From: Amorphophallus konjac
Taxonomy: Eukaryota; Streptophyta; Magnoliopsida; Alismatales; Araceae
DNA: 64,000 nucleotides
Assembly: GCA_022559845.1 (NCBI GenBank)
Contig: CM040123.1
Coordinates: forward strand, 300,564,642-300,628,641
Reading direction: 5' to 3'
Shown here: positions 52,515-64,000 of the stretch, one piece after another
Layout of the letters: every line of letters starts with the position of its first letter
Numbering within the stretch: the first letter of the stretch is position 1
Position numbers and translations under genes: made by a program
The notes under the pieces: model-generated
Told to the model about the DNA's origin: nothing
Seen by the model: only the letters and a program-made list of their open reading frames with translations
Database searches by the model: none

Positions 52515-53245
52515 CGGGATTTCAGACGGCCAGTATCCGTCTGAAATCCGTCTGAAAATCCGTCACAAACCACGTTTGTGACGGATTTGCGACAGATTTC
52601 AGACGGAAACCGACCGTCTGAAATTCTTAGTCATAAATTTGTGACAGTTTATTTTTCCGTCAGAAATTACATCTGAAAATAAGACAGAATTTAATCAGTC
52701 ACAAATTCCGTCTGAGTTTCATACGAGACATTTCCATCTGAAATTTGAAATTTTCCGTCTGAAATTTACGACGGATATATTTGCCGTTTGAAATTCCGTC
52801 TGAAATTTTAGACGGATATTACGACGGAATATAGTTACCGTCTGAAATTAAGCCCAACTCTTAGTCTCAAATCATGTTACCGTCTGAAAAAGTCGTCCGA
52901 AATCCGTCGGTATTTCAAACGGATTTAGTTTCCGTTTGAAATTCCGTCTGAAATTTCCGACCGCTTTTACGACGATGATCCAATTACCGTCTGAAATTAA
53001 TCCGAACTCTTAGACCCAAATGATGTTGCCGTATGAAAACTCATCCGAAATCCGTCGCTATTTCAAACGGAAATTACGACGGTTGTAAATATCGTCTCAA
53101 ATTCAACTCAATTCCTACGAGGTACCGTCCGAAATGTGGTTTGAAATCCGTCTATATTCCAAACGGATTTTACGACGGCTAATAGACGGACTTTATTCGT
53201 CGCAAATCCCGTCTGAAAATCCGTCTGAAATCTACATTTTTTTTG
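52515..53245. repeat. CACTA subterminal repeats
   Basis: Dense direct and inverted copies of TTTCAGACGG, CCGTCTGAAAT, ACGGATTT and TACGACGG, spaced 10-40 bp. Includes a perfect 10-bp inverted repeat CCGTCACAAA/TTTGTGACGG (52560-52569 and 52575-52584). In En/Spm such words are the binding sites for the element's DNA-binding protein; that role is inferred here. The zone ends at about 53245 with GTCTGAAATCTACATTTT. Confidence 0.8.
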
Positions 53246-53441
53246 TAAATCTTAAATTATTTTAAAAAACCTGTTTAATCATACATAAACATCAAGAAAT
53301 TCTACATGTTGAAAAAAAAAATATTGGGAACCTGCTAATCAAATAAACACCACCGAAAAAAAAATTCAACACCATGCTGATCAAATAAATACCACAAAAA
53401 AAGACATTAACCCTGCTGATCCGTCTGAATATCATCAAATA
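53246..53441 (-). other. AT-rich stretch after the subterminal repeats
   Basis: A-rich non-coding DNA, probably the 3' untranslated part of the gene ending at 53442. No other signal seen. Confidence 0.4.
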
Positions 53442-53534
53442 TCAAGAAATATCCGGTACATCGTCCATATCCTCATCGTCCGTATCCTCACCGCCCTGCT
53501 CATCTCCTCTGTCGCCGCCCGCAGAAGGATCCCC
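53442..53534 (-). CDS. probable last exon of a CACTA-encoded protein (31 codons)
   Basis: Minus strand: TTTAATGTAG (a plausible splice acceptor) followed by an open stretch reading GDPSAGGDRGDEQGGEDTDD, then EDMDDVPDIS and TGA (complement of 53442-53444). A short, very acidic C-terminal tail of this kind is common in proteins of plant CACTA elements, but no catalytic motif is visible here. If right, the intron upstream begins at 53535 and runs toward the satellite. Confidence 0.4.
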   Translation of the reverse strand, partial: GDPSAGGDRGDEQGGEDTDDEDMDDVPDIS

Positions 53535-53666
53535 CTACATTAAAAAAATAATAACATTCATTCATAGATAAAAAAATTAGTGCGAAGAAATTAGCACAAA
53601 TTGAAAGCAAACATATCAAATTGATAACTGCATATTTTATAAATCAACTACTATCCTGAAACAGTA
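53535..53666 (-). other. AT-rich, intron-like stretch before the satellite
   Basis: 132 bp of AT-rich text between the putative acceptor and the first satellite unit. No gene or clear border signal. Confidence 0.4.
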
Positions 53667-56600
53667 TTTAAACTAAGTGTATTTTAGAAATGAACTTTGA
53701 TTCCGTCAGTTCTGACAAGTCACTTTCATCTCCCCGGTCGTGTTGGAACGATCGGCACGGCCATCCGACCGGTATTTCAAGTTTTAGACCCCCGGACCCG
53801 ACCTGGCAGTTCATTTAAACAATGTGTATTTTAAAAATGAACTTTGAGCGCCGAGCTCAAACCGGACATCCGATTTGGATTCCGTCAGTTCTGACAAGTC
53901 ACTTTCATCTCCCCGGTAGTGTTGGAATGATCGGCACGGGCATCCGGCCGGTATTTCAAGTTTTAGACCCCCGGCCCCGACTTGGCAGTTCATTTAAACT
54001 AAGTGTATTTTAGAAATGAACTTTCAGCGCCGATGATTCCGTCAGTTCTGACAAGTCACTTTCATCTCCCCGGTCATGTTGGAACGATCGGCACGGCCAT
54101 CCGGCCGGAGTTTCAAGTTTTAGACCCCCGGCAGCGACCTGGCAGTTCATTTGAACTAAGTGTATTTTAGAAATGAACTTTGAGCGCCGAGCTCAAACTG
54201 GGCATCCGATTTGGATTCCGTCAGTTCTGACAAGTCACTTTCATCTCCCCGCTCGTGTTGGAACGATCGGCATGGGCATCCGACCGGTGTTTCAAGTTTT
54301 AGACCCCCGGCCGCGACCTGGTAGTTCATTTAAACTAAGTGTATTTTAGAAATGAACTTTGAGCGCCGAGCTCAAACCGGGCAATCGATTTGGATTCCGT
54401 CAGTTCTGACAAGTCACTTTCATCTCCCCGATCGTGTTGGAACGATCGGCACGGCAATCCGGCCGGTATTTCAAGTTTTAGACCCCCGGCCCCGACCTGG
54501 CAGTTCATTTGAACTAAGTGTATTTTAGAAATGAACTTTGAGCGCCGAGCTCAAACCGGGCATCCGATTTAGATTCCGTCAGTTCTGACAAGTCACTTTC
54601 ATCTCCCCGGTCGTGTTGGAACGATCGGCATGGCCATCCGACAGGTATTTCAAGTTTTAGACCCCCGGCCCCGACCTGGCAGTTCATTTGAACTAAGTGT
54701 ATTTTAGAAATGAACTTTGAGCGCCGAGCTCAAACCGGGCATCCGATTTGGATTCCGTCAGTTCTGACAAGTCACTTTCATGTCCCCGATCGTGTTGGAA
54801 TGATCGGCACGGCCATCCGGTCGGTATTTCAAGTTTTAGACCCCCGGCCCCGACCAGGCAGTTCATTTGAACTAAGTGTATTTTAGAAATGAACTTTGAG
54901 CGCCGAGCTCAAACCGGGCATCCGATTTGGATTCCGTCAGTTCTGACAAGTCACTTTCATCTCCCCAGTCATGTTGGAACGATCAGCATGGGCATCTGGC
55001 CGGTATTTCAAGTTTTAGACCCCCGGCCCCGACCTGGCAGTTCATTTGAACTAAGTGTATTTTAGAAATGAACTTTGAGCGCCGAGCTCAAACCGGGCAT
55101 CCGATTTGGATTCCGTCAGTTCTGACAAGTCACTTTCATCTCCCCGGTCGTGTTGGAACAATCGGCACGGCCATCCGGCCGGTGTTTCAAGTTTTAGACC
55201 CCCGGCCCCGACCTGGCAGTTCAGTTAAACTAAAGTGTAGTTTAGAAATGAACTTTGAGCGCCGAGCTCAAACCGGGCATCCGATTTGGATTCCGTCAGT
55301 TCTGACAAGTCACTTTCATCTCCCCGGTAGTGTTGGAACGATCAGCACGAGCATCCGGCCGGTATTTCAAGTTTTAGACCCCCGGCCCCGACCTAGCAGT
55401 TCATTTAAACTAAGTGTATTTTAGAAATGAACTTTGAGCGCCGAGCTCAAACCGGGCATCCGATTTGGATTCCGTCAGTTCTGACAAGTCACTTTCATCT
55501 CCCCGGTCGTGTTGGAACGATCGGCACGGCCATCCGGCCGGTATTTCAAGTTTTAGACCCCCGGCCCCGACCTGGCAGTTCATTTGAACTAAGTGTATTT
55601 TAGAAATGAACTTTGAGCGCCGAGCTCAAACCGGGCATCCGATTTGGATTCCGTCAGTTCTGACAAGTCACTTTCATCTCCCCGGTCGTGTTGGAATGAT
55701 CGGCACGGCCATCCGGCCGGTGTTTCATGTTTTAGACCCCCGGCCCCGACCTGGCAGTTCAGTTAAACTAAAGTGTATTTTAGAAATGAACTTTGAGCGC
55801 CGAGCTCAAACCGGGCATCCGATTTGGATTCCGTCAGTTCTGACAAGTCACTTTCATCTCCCCGGTCGTGTTGGAATGATCGGCACGGCCATCCGGCCGG
55901 TATTTCAAGTTTTAGACCCCCGGCCCCGACCTGGCAGTTCATTTGAACTAAGTGTATTTTAGAAATGAACTTTGAGCGCCGAGCTCAAACCGGGCATCCG
56001 ATTTGGATTCCGTCAGTTCTGACAAGTCACTTTCATCTCCCCGGTCGTGTTGGAATGATCGGCATGGGCATCCGGCCGGTGTTTCAAGTTTTAGACCCCC
56101 GGCCCGACCTGGTAGTTCATTTAAACTAAGTGTATTTTAGAAATGAACTTTGAGCGCCGAGCTCAAACCGGGCATCCGATTTGGATTCCGTCAGTTCTGA
56201 CAAGTCACTTTCATCTCCCCGGTCGTGTTGGAATGATCGGCACGGCATCCGGCCGGTATTTCAAGTTTTAGACCCCCGGCCCCGACCTGGCAGTTCATTT
56301 GAACTAAGTGTATTTTAGAAATGAACTTTGAGCGCCGAGCTCAAACCGGGCATCCGATTTGATTCCGTCAGTTCTGACAAGTCACTTTCATCTCCCCGGT
56401 CGTGTTGGAACGATCGGCATGGCCATCCGGCCGGTATTTCAAGTTTTAGACCCCCGGCCCCGACCTGGCAGTTCATTTGAACTAAGTGTATTTTAGAAAT
56501 GAACTTTGAGCGCCGAGCTCAAACCGGGCATCCGATTTGGATTCCGTCAGTTCTGACAAGTCACTTTCATCTCCCCGGTCGTGTTGGAATGATCGGCACG

Positions 56601-59600
56601 GCCATCCGGCTGGTATTTCAAGTTTTAGACCCCCGGCCCCGACCTGGCAGTTCATTTGAACTAAGTGTATTTTAGAAATGAACTTTGAGCGCCGAGCTCA
56701 AACCGGGCATCCGATTTGGATTCCGTCAGTTCTGACAAGTCACTTTCATCTCCCCGGTCGTGTTGGAACGATCGGCACGGGCATCTGGCCGGTATTTCAA
56801 GTTTTAGACCCCCGGCCCCGACCTGGCAGTTCATTTGAACTAAGTGTATTTTAGAAATGAACTTTGAGCGCCGAGCTCAAACCGGGCATCCGATTTGGAT
56901 TCCGTCAGTTCTGACAAGTCACTTTCATCTCCCCGGTCGTGTTGGAATGATCGGCACGGCCATCCGGCCGGTGTTTCAAGTTTTAGACCCCCGGCCCCGA
57001 CCTGGCAGTTCATTTAAACTAAGTGTATTTTAGAAATGAACTTTGAGCGCCGAGCTCAAACCGGGCATCCGATTTGGATTCCGTCAGTTCTGACAAGTCA
57101 CTTTCATCTCCCCGGTCGTGTTGGAATGATCGCACGGGCATCCGGCCGGTATTTCAAGTTTTAGACCCCCGGCCCCGACCTGGCAGTTCATTTGAACTAA
57201 GTGTATTTTAGAAATGAACTTTGAGCGCCGAGCTCAAACCGGGCATCCGATTTGGATTCCGTCAGTTCTGACAAGTCACTTTCATCTCCCCGGTCGTGTT
57301 GGAATGATCGGCACGGGCATCGGCGGTATTTCAAGTTTTAGACCCCCGGCCCCGACCTGGCAGTTCATTTGAACTAAGTGTATTTTAGAAATGAACTTTG
57401 AGCGCCGAGCTCAAACCGGGCATCCGATTTGGATTCCGTCAGTTCTGACAAGTCACTTTCATCTCCCCGGTCGTGTTGGAATGATCGGCACGGGCATCCG
57501 GCCGGTATTTCAAGTTTTAGACCCCCGGCCCCGACCTGGCAGTTCATTTGAACTAAGTGTATTTTAGAAATGAACTTTGAGCGCCGAGCTCAAACCGGGC
57601 ATCCGATTTGGATTCCGTCAGTTCTGACAAGTCACTTTCATCTCCCCGGTCGTGTTGGAATGATCGGCACGGCCATCCGACGGTATTTCAAGTTTTAGAC
57701 CCCCGGCCCCGACCTGGCAGTTCATTTGAACTAAGTGTATTTTAGAAATGAACTTTGAGCGCCGAGCTCAAACCGGGCATCCGATTTGGATTCCGTCAGT
57801 TCTGACAAGTCACTTTCATCTCCCCGGTCGTGTTGGAATGATCGGCACGGGCATCCGGCCGGTATTTCAAGTTTTAGACCCCCGGCCCCGACCTGGCAGT
57901 TCATTTGAACTAAGTGTATTTTAGAAATGAACTTTGAGCGCCGAGCTCAAACCGGGCATCCGATTTGGATTCCGTCAGTTCTGACAAGTCACTTTCATCT
58001 CCCCGGTCGTGTTGGAATGATCGGCACGGCATCCGGCCGGTATTTCAAGTTTTAGACCCCCGGCCCCGACCTGGCAGTTCATTTGAACTAAGTGTATTTT
58101 AGAAATGAACTTTGAGCGCCGAGCTCAAACCGGGCATCCGATTTGGATTCCGTCAGTTCTGACAAGTCACTTTCATCTCCCCGGTCGTGTTGGAATGATC
58201 GGCACGGCCATCCGGCCGGTATTTCAAGTTTTAGACCCCCGGCCCCGACCTGGCAGTTCATTTGAACTAAGTGTATTTTAGAAATGAACTTTGAGCGCCG
58301 AGCTCAAACCGGGCATCCGATTTGGATTCCGTCAGTTCTGACAAGTCACTTTCATCTCCCCGGTCGTGTTGGAATGATCGGCACGGCCATCCGGCCGGTA
58401 TTTCAAGTTTTAGACCCCCGGCCCCGACCTGGCAGTTCATTTGAACTAAGTGTATTTTAGAAATGAACTTTGAGCGCCGAGCTCAAACCGGGCATCCGAT
58501 TTGGATTCCGTCAGTTCTGACAAGTCACTTTCATCTCCCCGGTCGTGTTGGAATGATCGGCACGGCATCCGGCCGGTATTTCAAGTTTTAGACCCCCGGC
58601 CCCGACCTGGCAGTTCATTTGAACTAAGTGTATTTTAGAAATGAACTTTGAGCGCCGAGCTCAAACCGGGCATCCGATTTGGATTCCGTCAGTTCTGACA
58701 AGTCACTTTCATCTCCCCGGTCGTGTTGGAATGATCGGCACGGCCATCCGGCCGGTATTTCAAGTTTTAGACCCCCGGCCCCGACCTGGCAGTTCATTTG
58801 AACTAAGTGTATTTTAGAAATGAACTTTGAGCGCCGAGCTCAAACCGGGCATCCGATTTGGATTCCGTCAGTTCTGACAAGTCACTTTCATCTCCCCGGT
58901 CGTGTTGGAATGATCGGCACGGCATCCGGCCGGTATTTCAAGTTTTAGACCCCCGGCCCCGACCTGGCAGTTCATTTGAACTAAGTGTATTTTAGAAATG
59001 AACTTTGAGCGCCGAGCTCAAACCGGGCATCCGATTTGGATTCCGTCAGTTCTGACAAGTCACTTTCATCTCCCCGGTCGTGTTGGAATGATCGGCACGG
59101 GCATCCGGCCGGTATTTCAAGTTTTAGACCCCCGGCCCCGACCTGGCAGTTCATTTGAACTAAGTGTATTTTAGAAATGAACTTTGAGCGCCGAGCTCAA
59201 ACCGGGCATCCGATTTGGATTCCGTCAGTTCTGACAAGTCACTTTCATCTCCCCGGTCGTGTTGGAATGATCGGCACGGCCATCCGGCCGGTATTTCAAG
59301 TTTTAGACCCCCGGCCCCGACCTGGCAGTTCATTTGAACTAAGTGTATTTTAGAAATGAACTTTGAGCGCCGAGCTCAAACCGGGCATCCGATTTGGATT
59401 CCGTCAGTTCTGACAAGTCACTTTCATCTCCCCGGTCGTGTTGGAATGATCGGCACGGCATCCGGCCGGTATTTCAAGTTTTAGACCCCCGGCCCCGACC
59501 TGGCAGTTCATTTGAACTAAGTGTATTTTAGAAATGAACTTTGAGCGCCGAGCTCAAACCGGGCATCCGATTTGGATTCCGTCAGTTCTGACAAGTCACT

Positions 59601-62600
59601 TTCATCTCCCCGGTCGTGTTGGAATGATCGGCACGGGCATCCGGCCGGTATTTCAAGTTTTAGACCCCCGGCCCCGACCTGGCAGTTCATTTGAACTAAG
59701 TGTATTTTAGAAATGAACTTTGAGCGCCGAGCTCAAACCGGGCATCCGATTTGGATTCCGTCAGTTCTGACAAGTCACTTTCATCTCCCCGGTCGTGTTG
59801 GAATGATCGGCACGGCCATCCGGCCGGTATTTCAAGTTTTAGACCCCCGGCCCCGACCTGGCAGTTCATTTGAACTAAGTGTATTTTAGAAATGAACTTT
59901 GAGCGCCGAGCTCAAACCGGGCATCCGATTTGGATTCCGTCAGTTCTGACAAGTCACTTTCATCTCCCCGGTCGTGTTGGAATGATCGGCACGGGCATCC
60001 GGCCGGTATTTCAAGTTTTAGACCCCCGGCCCCGACCTGGCAGTTCATTTGAACTAAGTGTATTTTAGAAATGAACTTTGAGCGCCGAGCTCAAACCGGG
60101 CATCCGATTTGGATTCCGTCAGTTCTGACAAGTCACTTTCATCTCCCCGGTCGTGTTGGAATGATCGGCACGGGCATCCGGCCGGTATTTCAAGTTTTAG
60201 ACCCCCGGCCCCGACCTGGCAGTTCATTTGAACTAAGTGTATTTTAGAAATGAACTTTGAGCGCCGAGCTCAAACCGGGCATCCGATTTGGATTCCGTCA
60301 GTTCTGACAAGTCACTTTCATCTCCCCGGTCGTGTTGGAATGATCGGCACGGGCATCCGGCCGGTATTTCAAGTTTTAGACCCCCGGCCCCGACCTGGCA
60401 GTTCATTTGAACTAAGTGTATTTTAGAAATGAACTTTGAGCGCCGAGCTCAAACCGGGCATCCGATTTGGATTCCGTCAGTTCTGACAAGTCACTTTCAT
60501 CTCCCCGGTCGTGTTGGAATGATCGGCACGGCCATCCGGCCGGTATTTCAAGTTTTAGACCCCCGGCCCCGACCTGGCAGTTCATTTGAACTAAGTGTAT
60601 TTTAGAAATGAACTTTGAGCGCCGAGCTCAAACCGGGCATCCGATTTGGATTCCGTCAGTTCTGACAAGTCACTTTCATCTCCCCGGTCGTGTTGGAATG
60701 ATCGGCACGGCATCCGGCGGTATTTCAAGTTTTAGACCCCCGGCCCCGACCTGGCAGTTCATTTGAACTAAGTGTATTTTAGAAATGAACTTTGAGCGCC
60801 GAGCTCAAACCGGGCATCCGATTTGGATTCCGTCAGTTCTGACAAGTCACTTTCATCTCCCCGGTCGTGTTGGAATGATCGGCACGGCATCCGGCCGGTA
60901 TTTCAAGTTTTAGACCCCCGGCCCCGACCTGGCAGTTCATTTGAACTAAGTGTATTTTAGAAATGAACTTTGAGCGCCGAGCTCAAACCGGGCATCCGAT
61001 TTGGATTCCGTCAGTTCTGACAAGTCACTTTCATCTCCCCGGTCGTGTTGGAATGATCGGCACGGCCATCCGGCCGGTATTTCAAGTTTTAGACCCCCGG
61101 CCCCGACCTGGCAGTTCATTTGAACTAAGTGTATTTTAGAAATGAACTTTGAGCGCCGAGCTCAAACCGGGCATCCGATTTGGATTCCGTCAGTTCTGAC
61201 AAGTCACTTTCATCTCCCCGGTCGTGTTGGAATGATCGGCACGGCCATCCGGCCGGTATTTCAAGTTTTAGACCCCCGGCCCCGACCTGGCAGTTCATTT
61301 GAACTAAGTGTATTTTAGAAATGAACTTTGAGCGCCGAGCTCAAACCGGGCATCCGATTTGGATTCCGTCAGTTCTGACAAGTCACTTTCATCTCCCCGG
61401 TCGTGTTGGAATGATCGGCACGGCCATCCGGCCGGTATTTCAAGTTTTAGACCCCCGGCCCCGACCTGGCAGTTCATTTGAACTAAGTGTATTTTAGAAA
61501 TGAACTTTGAGCGCCGAGCTCAAACCGGGCATCCGATTTGGATTCCGTCAGTTCTGACAAGTCACTTTCATCTCCCCGGTCGTGTTGGAATGATCGGCAC
61601 GGCCATCCGGCCGGTATTTCAAGTTTTAGACCCCCGGCCCCGACCTGGCAGTTCATTTGAACTAAGTGTATTTTAGAAATGAACTTTGAGCGCCGAGCTC
61701 AAACCGGGCATCCGATTTGGATTCCGTCAGTTCTGACAAGTCACTTTCATCTCCCCGGTCGTGTTGGAATGATCGGCACGGGCATCCGGCCGGTATTTCA
61801 AGTTTTAGACCCCCGGCCCCGACCTGGCAGTTCATTTGAACTAAGTGTATTTTAGAAATGAACTTTGAGCGCCGAGCTCAAACCGGGCATCCGATTTGGA
61901 TTCCGTCAGTTCTGACAAGTCACTTTCATCTCCCCGGTCGTGTTGGAATGATCGGCACGGCCATCCGGCCGGTGTTTCAAGTTTTAGACCCCCGGCCCCG
62001 ACCTGGCAGTTCATTTGAACTAAGTGTATTTTAGAAATGAACTTTGAGCGCCGAGCTCAAACCGGGCATCCGATTTGGATTCCGTCAGTTCTGACAAGTC
62101 ACTTTCATCTCCCCGGTCGTGTTGGAATGATCGGCATGGCATCCGGCCGGTATTTCAAGTTTTAGACCCCCGGCCCCGACCTGGCAGTTCATTTGAACTA
62201 AGTGTATTTTAGAAATGAACTTTGAGCGCCGAGCTCAAACCGGGCATCCGATTTGGATTCCGTCAGTTCTGACAAGTCACTTTCATCTCCCCGGTCGTGT
62301 TGGAATGATCGGCACGGCCATCCGGCCGGTATTTCAAGTTTTAGACCCCCGGCCCCGACCTGGCAGTTCATTTGAACTAAGTGTATTTTAGAAATGAACT
62401 TTGAGCGCCGAGCTCAAACCGGGCATCCGATTTGGATTCCGTCAGTTCTGACAAGTCACTTTCATCTCCCCGGTCGTGTTGGAATGATCGGCACGGCCAT
62501 CCGGCCGGTATTTCAAGTTTTAGACCCCCGGCCCCGACCTGGCAGTTCATTTGAACTAAGTGTATTTTAGAAATGAACTTTGAGCGCCGAGCTCAAACCG

Positions 62601-64000
62601 GGCATCCGATTTGGATTCCGTCAGTTCTGACAAGTCACTTTCATCTCCCCGGTCGTGTTGGAATGATCGGCACGGCATCCGGCCGGTATTTCAAGTTTTA
62701 GACCCCCGGCCCCGACCTGGCAGTTCATTTGAACTAAGTGTATTTTAGAAATGAACTTTGAGCGCCGAGCTCAAACCGGGCATCCGATTTGGATTCCGTC
62801 AGTTCTGACAAGTCACTTTCATCTCCCCGGTCGTGTTGGAATGATCGGCACGGGCATCCGGCCGGTATTTCAAGTTTTAGACCCCCGGCCCCGACCTGGC
62901 AGTTCATTTGAACTAAGTGTATTTTAGAAATGAACTTTGAGCGCCGAGCTCAAACCGGGCATCCGATTTGGATTCCGTCAGTTCTGACAAGTCACTTTCA
63001 TCTCCCCGGTCGTGTTGGAATGATCGGCACGGCCATCCGGCCGGTATTTCAAGTTTTAGACCCCCGGCCCCGACCTGGCAGTTCATTTGAACTAAGTGTA
63101 TTTTAGAAATGAACTTTGAGCGCCGAGCTCAAACCGGGCATCCGATTTGGATTCCGTCAGTTCTGACAAGTCACTTTCATCTCCCCGGTCGTGTTGGAAT
63201 GATCGGCACGGCCATCCGGCCGGTATTTCAAGTTTTAGACCCCCGGCCCCGACCTGGCAGTTCATTTGAACTAAGTGTATTTTAGAAATGAACTTTGAGC
63301 GCCGAGCTCAAACCGGGCATCCGATTTGGATTCCGTCAGTTCTGACAAGTCACTTTCATCTCCCCGGTCGTGTTGGAATGATCGGCACGGCATCCGGCCG
63401 GTATTTCAAGTTTTAGACCCCCGGCCCCGACCTGGCAGTTCATTTGAACTAAGTGTATTTTAGAAATGAACTTTGAGCGCCGAGCTCAAACCGGGCATCC
63501 GATTTGGATTCCGTCAGTTCTGACAAGTCACTTTCATCTCCCCGGTCGTGTTGGAATGATCGGCACGGCATCCGGCCGGTATTTCAAGTTTTAGACCCCC
63601 GGCCCCGACCTGGCAGTTCATTTGAACTAAGTGTATTTTAGAAATGAACTTTGAGCGCCGAGCTCAAACCGGGCATCCGATTTGGATTCCGTCAGTTCTG
63701 ACAAGTCACTTTCATCTCCCCGGTCGTGTTGGAATGATCGGCACGGCCATCCGGCCGGTATTTCAAGTTTTAGACCCCCGGCCCCGACCTGGCAGTTCAT
63801 TTGAACTAAGTGTATTTTAGAAATGAACTTTGAGCGCCGAGCTCAAACCGGGCATCCGATTTGGATTCCGTCAGTTCTGACAAGTCACTTTCATCTCCCC
63901 GGTCGTGTTGGAATGATCGGCACGGCATCCGGCCGGTATTTCAAGTTTTAGACCCCCGGCCCCGACCTGGCAGTTCATTTGAACTAAGTGTATTTTAGAA
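53667..64000. repeat. ~179-bp satellite DNA array (about 58 units, runs off the window)
   Basis: Unit words in order: AACTAAGTGTATTTTAGAAA, TGAACTTTGAGCGCCGAGCT, CCGGGCATCCGATTTGGATT, CCGTCAGTTCTGACAAGTCA, CATCTCCCCGGTCGTGTTGG, AATGATCGGCACGG, CCGGCCGGTATTTCAAG, TTTTAGACCCCCGGCCCCG, ACCTGGCAGTTCATTTG. Period 178-179 bp, measured at 63089, 63268, 63446, 63624 and 63803. Units left of about 56000 are more varied, some with deletions; units further right are nearly identical. The unit holds palindromes GTCAGTTCTGAC and CCGGCCGG. Length near that of a nucleosome repeat, usual for plant satellites. Open frames of 118 aa inside it are by-products. Confidence 0.97.
55060..56110. repeat. local three-unit (538-bp) duplication within the satellite
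   Basis: A rare variant, CAGTTCAGTTAAACTAAAG (instead of CAGTTCATTTGAACTAAG), occurs only at 55217 and 55755, exactly 538 bp or three units apart, together with GGTGTTTCA in the same units. This suggests one duplication of a trimer block at the older edge of the array. Confidence 0.65.

Larger units (their letters stand above)
52500..64000 (-). mobile_element. CACTA (En/Spm) DNA transposon, one end seen
   Basis: CACTACCAAAAAAAGCGGG at 52500 is a CACTA-type terminal inverted repeat start, and it breaks the gypsy RT codon run at that base. A 730-bp zone packed with TTTCAGACGG/CCGTCTGAAA words follows, which is the subterminal repeat design of this superfamily. A probable terminal exon reads toward this end, so this is the element's 3' end. 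The other end and the transposase core are outside the window. Whether the satellite belongs to the element is open; right border unknown. Confidence 0.7.

Noticed and set aside
55068..55962. Two 118-aa frames in the satellite
   Set aside because: Each spans two satellite units that happen to lack a stop in that frame; other units break it. No coding signal.
53667..64000. CRISPR-like appearance of regular repeats
   Set aside because: The whole 179-bp unit is repeated with no unique spacers, in a clear plant context; it is a satellite.
1..64000. tRNA or rRNA genes
   Set aside because: TGGTATCAGAGC hits are primer-binding sites next to LTR ends, not tRNA genes; no cloverleaf or rRNA core text was noticed.

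Overview
This is plant nuclear DNA made almost entirely of nested mobile elements, ending in a satellite array. No host single-copy gene, tRNA, rRNA or CRISPR locus could be supported. The evidence for a plant with a large, repeat-rich genome is: three Sirevirus-type Ty1/copia elements with long LTRs and long 3' non-coding regions; a Tat-type Ty3/gypsy pol with a second RNase H; a CACTA (En/Spm) terminus; and initiator-Met-type primer sites (TGGTATCAGAGC). The species cannot be named from the sequence.

Layout. (1) 1-7297: 3' part of a decayed copia element (el-1, + strand): end of gag, pol with nine in-frame stops, long 3' region, and 3' LTR 5736-7297. (2) 7298-25983: a rearranged, duplicated block. 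It holds two copies of an intron-containing + strand extra ORF of unknown function and three blocks of ~129/130-bp tandem repeats. Both ORF copies carry, at the same TATCT site, a second LTR element (element N) with ~2-kb LTRs. Copy 1 of N is complete (7896-14039); copy 2 survives as fragments. (3) 25984-52499: a degenerate gypsy/Tat pol on the minus strand, in order RT, RNase H, second RNase H and integrase reading right to left. Its integrase is split by two copia insertions. El-2 (26456-37645, TSD AGCAA) has gag but no pol. El-3 (37971-50284, TSD TGAGT) has gag and pol and only four clear lesions. (4) From 52500 rightwards: a CACTA terminus interrupting the gypsy RT, a subterminal repeat zone, a probable last exon, and then 10.3 kb of ~179-bp satellite (53667-64000) running off the window.

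Order of events. The gypsy element is the host. It (or its extra-ORF region) received N, and the N-containing block was then duplicated and rearranged. El-1, el-2, el-3 and the CACTA each interrupt this older material. By eye el-2 and el-3 each show LTR pairs differing at roughly 1.6-1.7 % of positions, so they look similar in age. N's LTRs are more diverged.

The most interesting signals are non-coding: (a) two hairpin-forming modules conserved in the 3' regions of all three copia families; (b) dense arrays of a short AGTCTRTACA motif followed by paired GCGTCAACGC/GCGTCGACGC sites in the LTRs of el-2 and el-3; (c) a conserved in-frame stop at the gag-pol boundary followed by a GCAGG motif; (d) a gag-only element with five CCHC-like knuckles; (e) a retropepsin-like ORF without a DTG/DSG triplet in element N; (f) a satellite array that seems to start inside a CACTA element, possibly in an intron.
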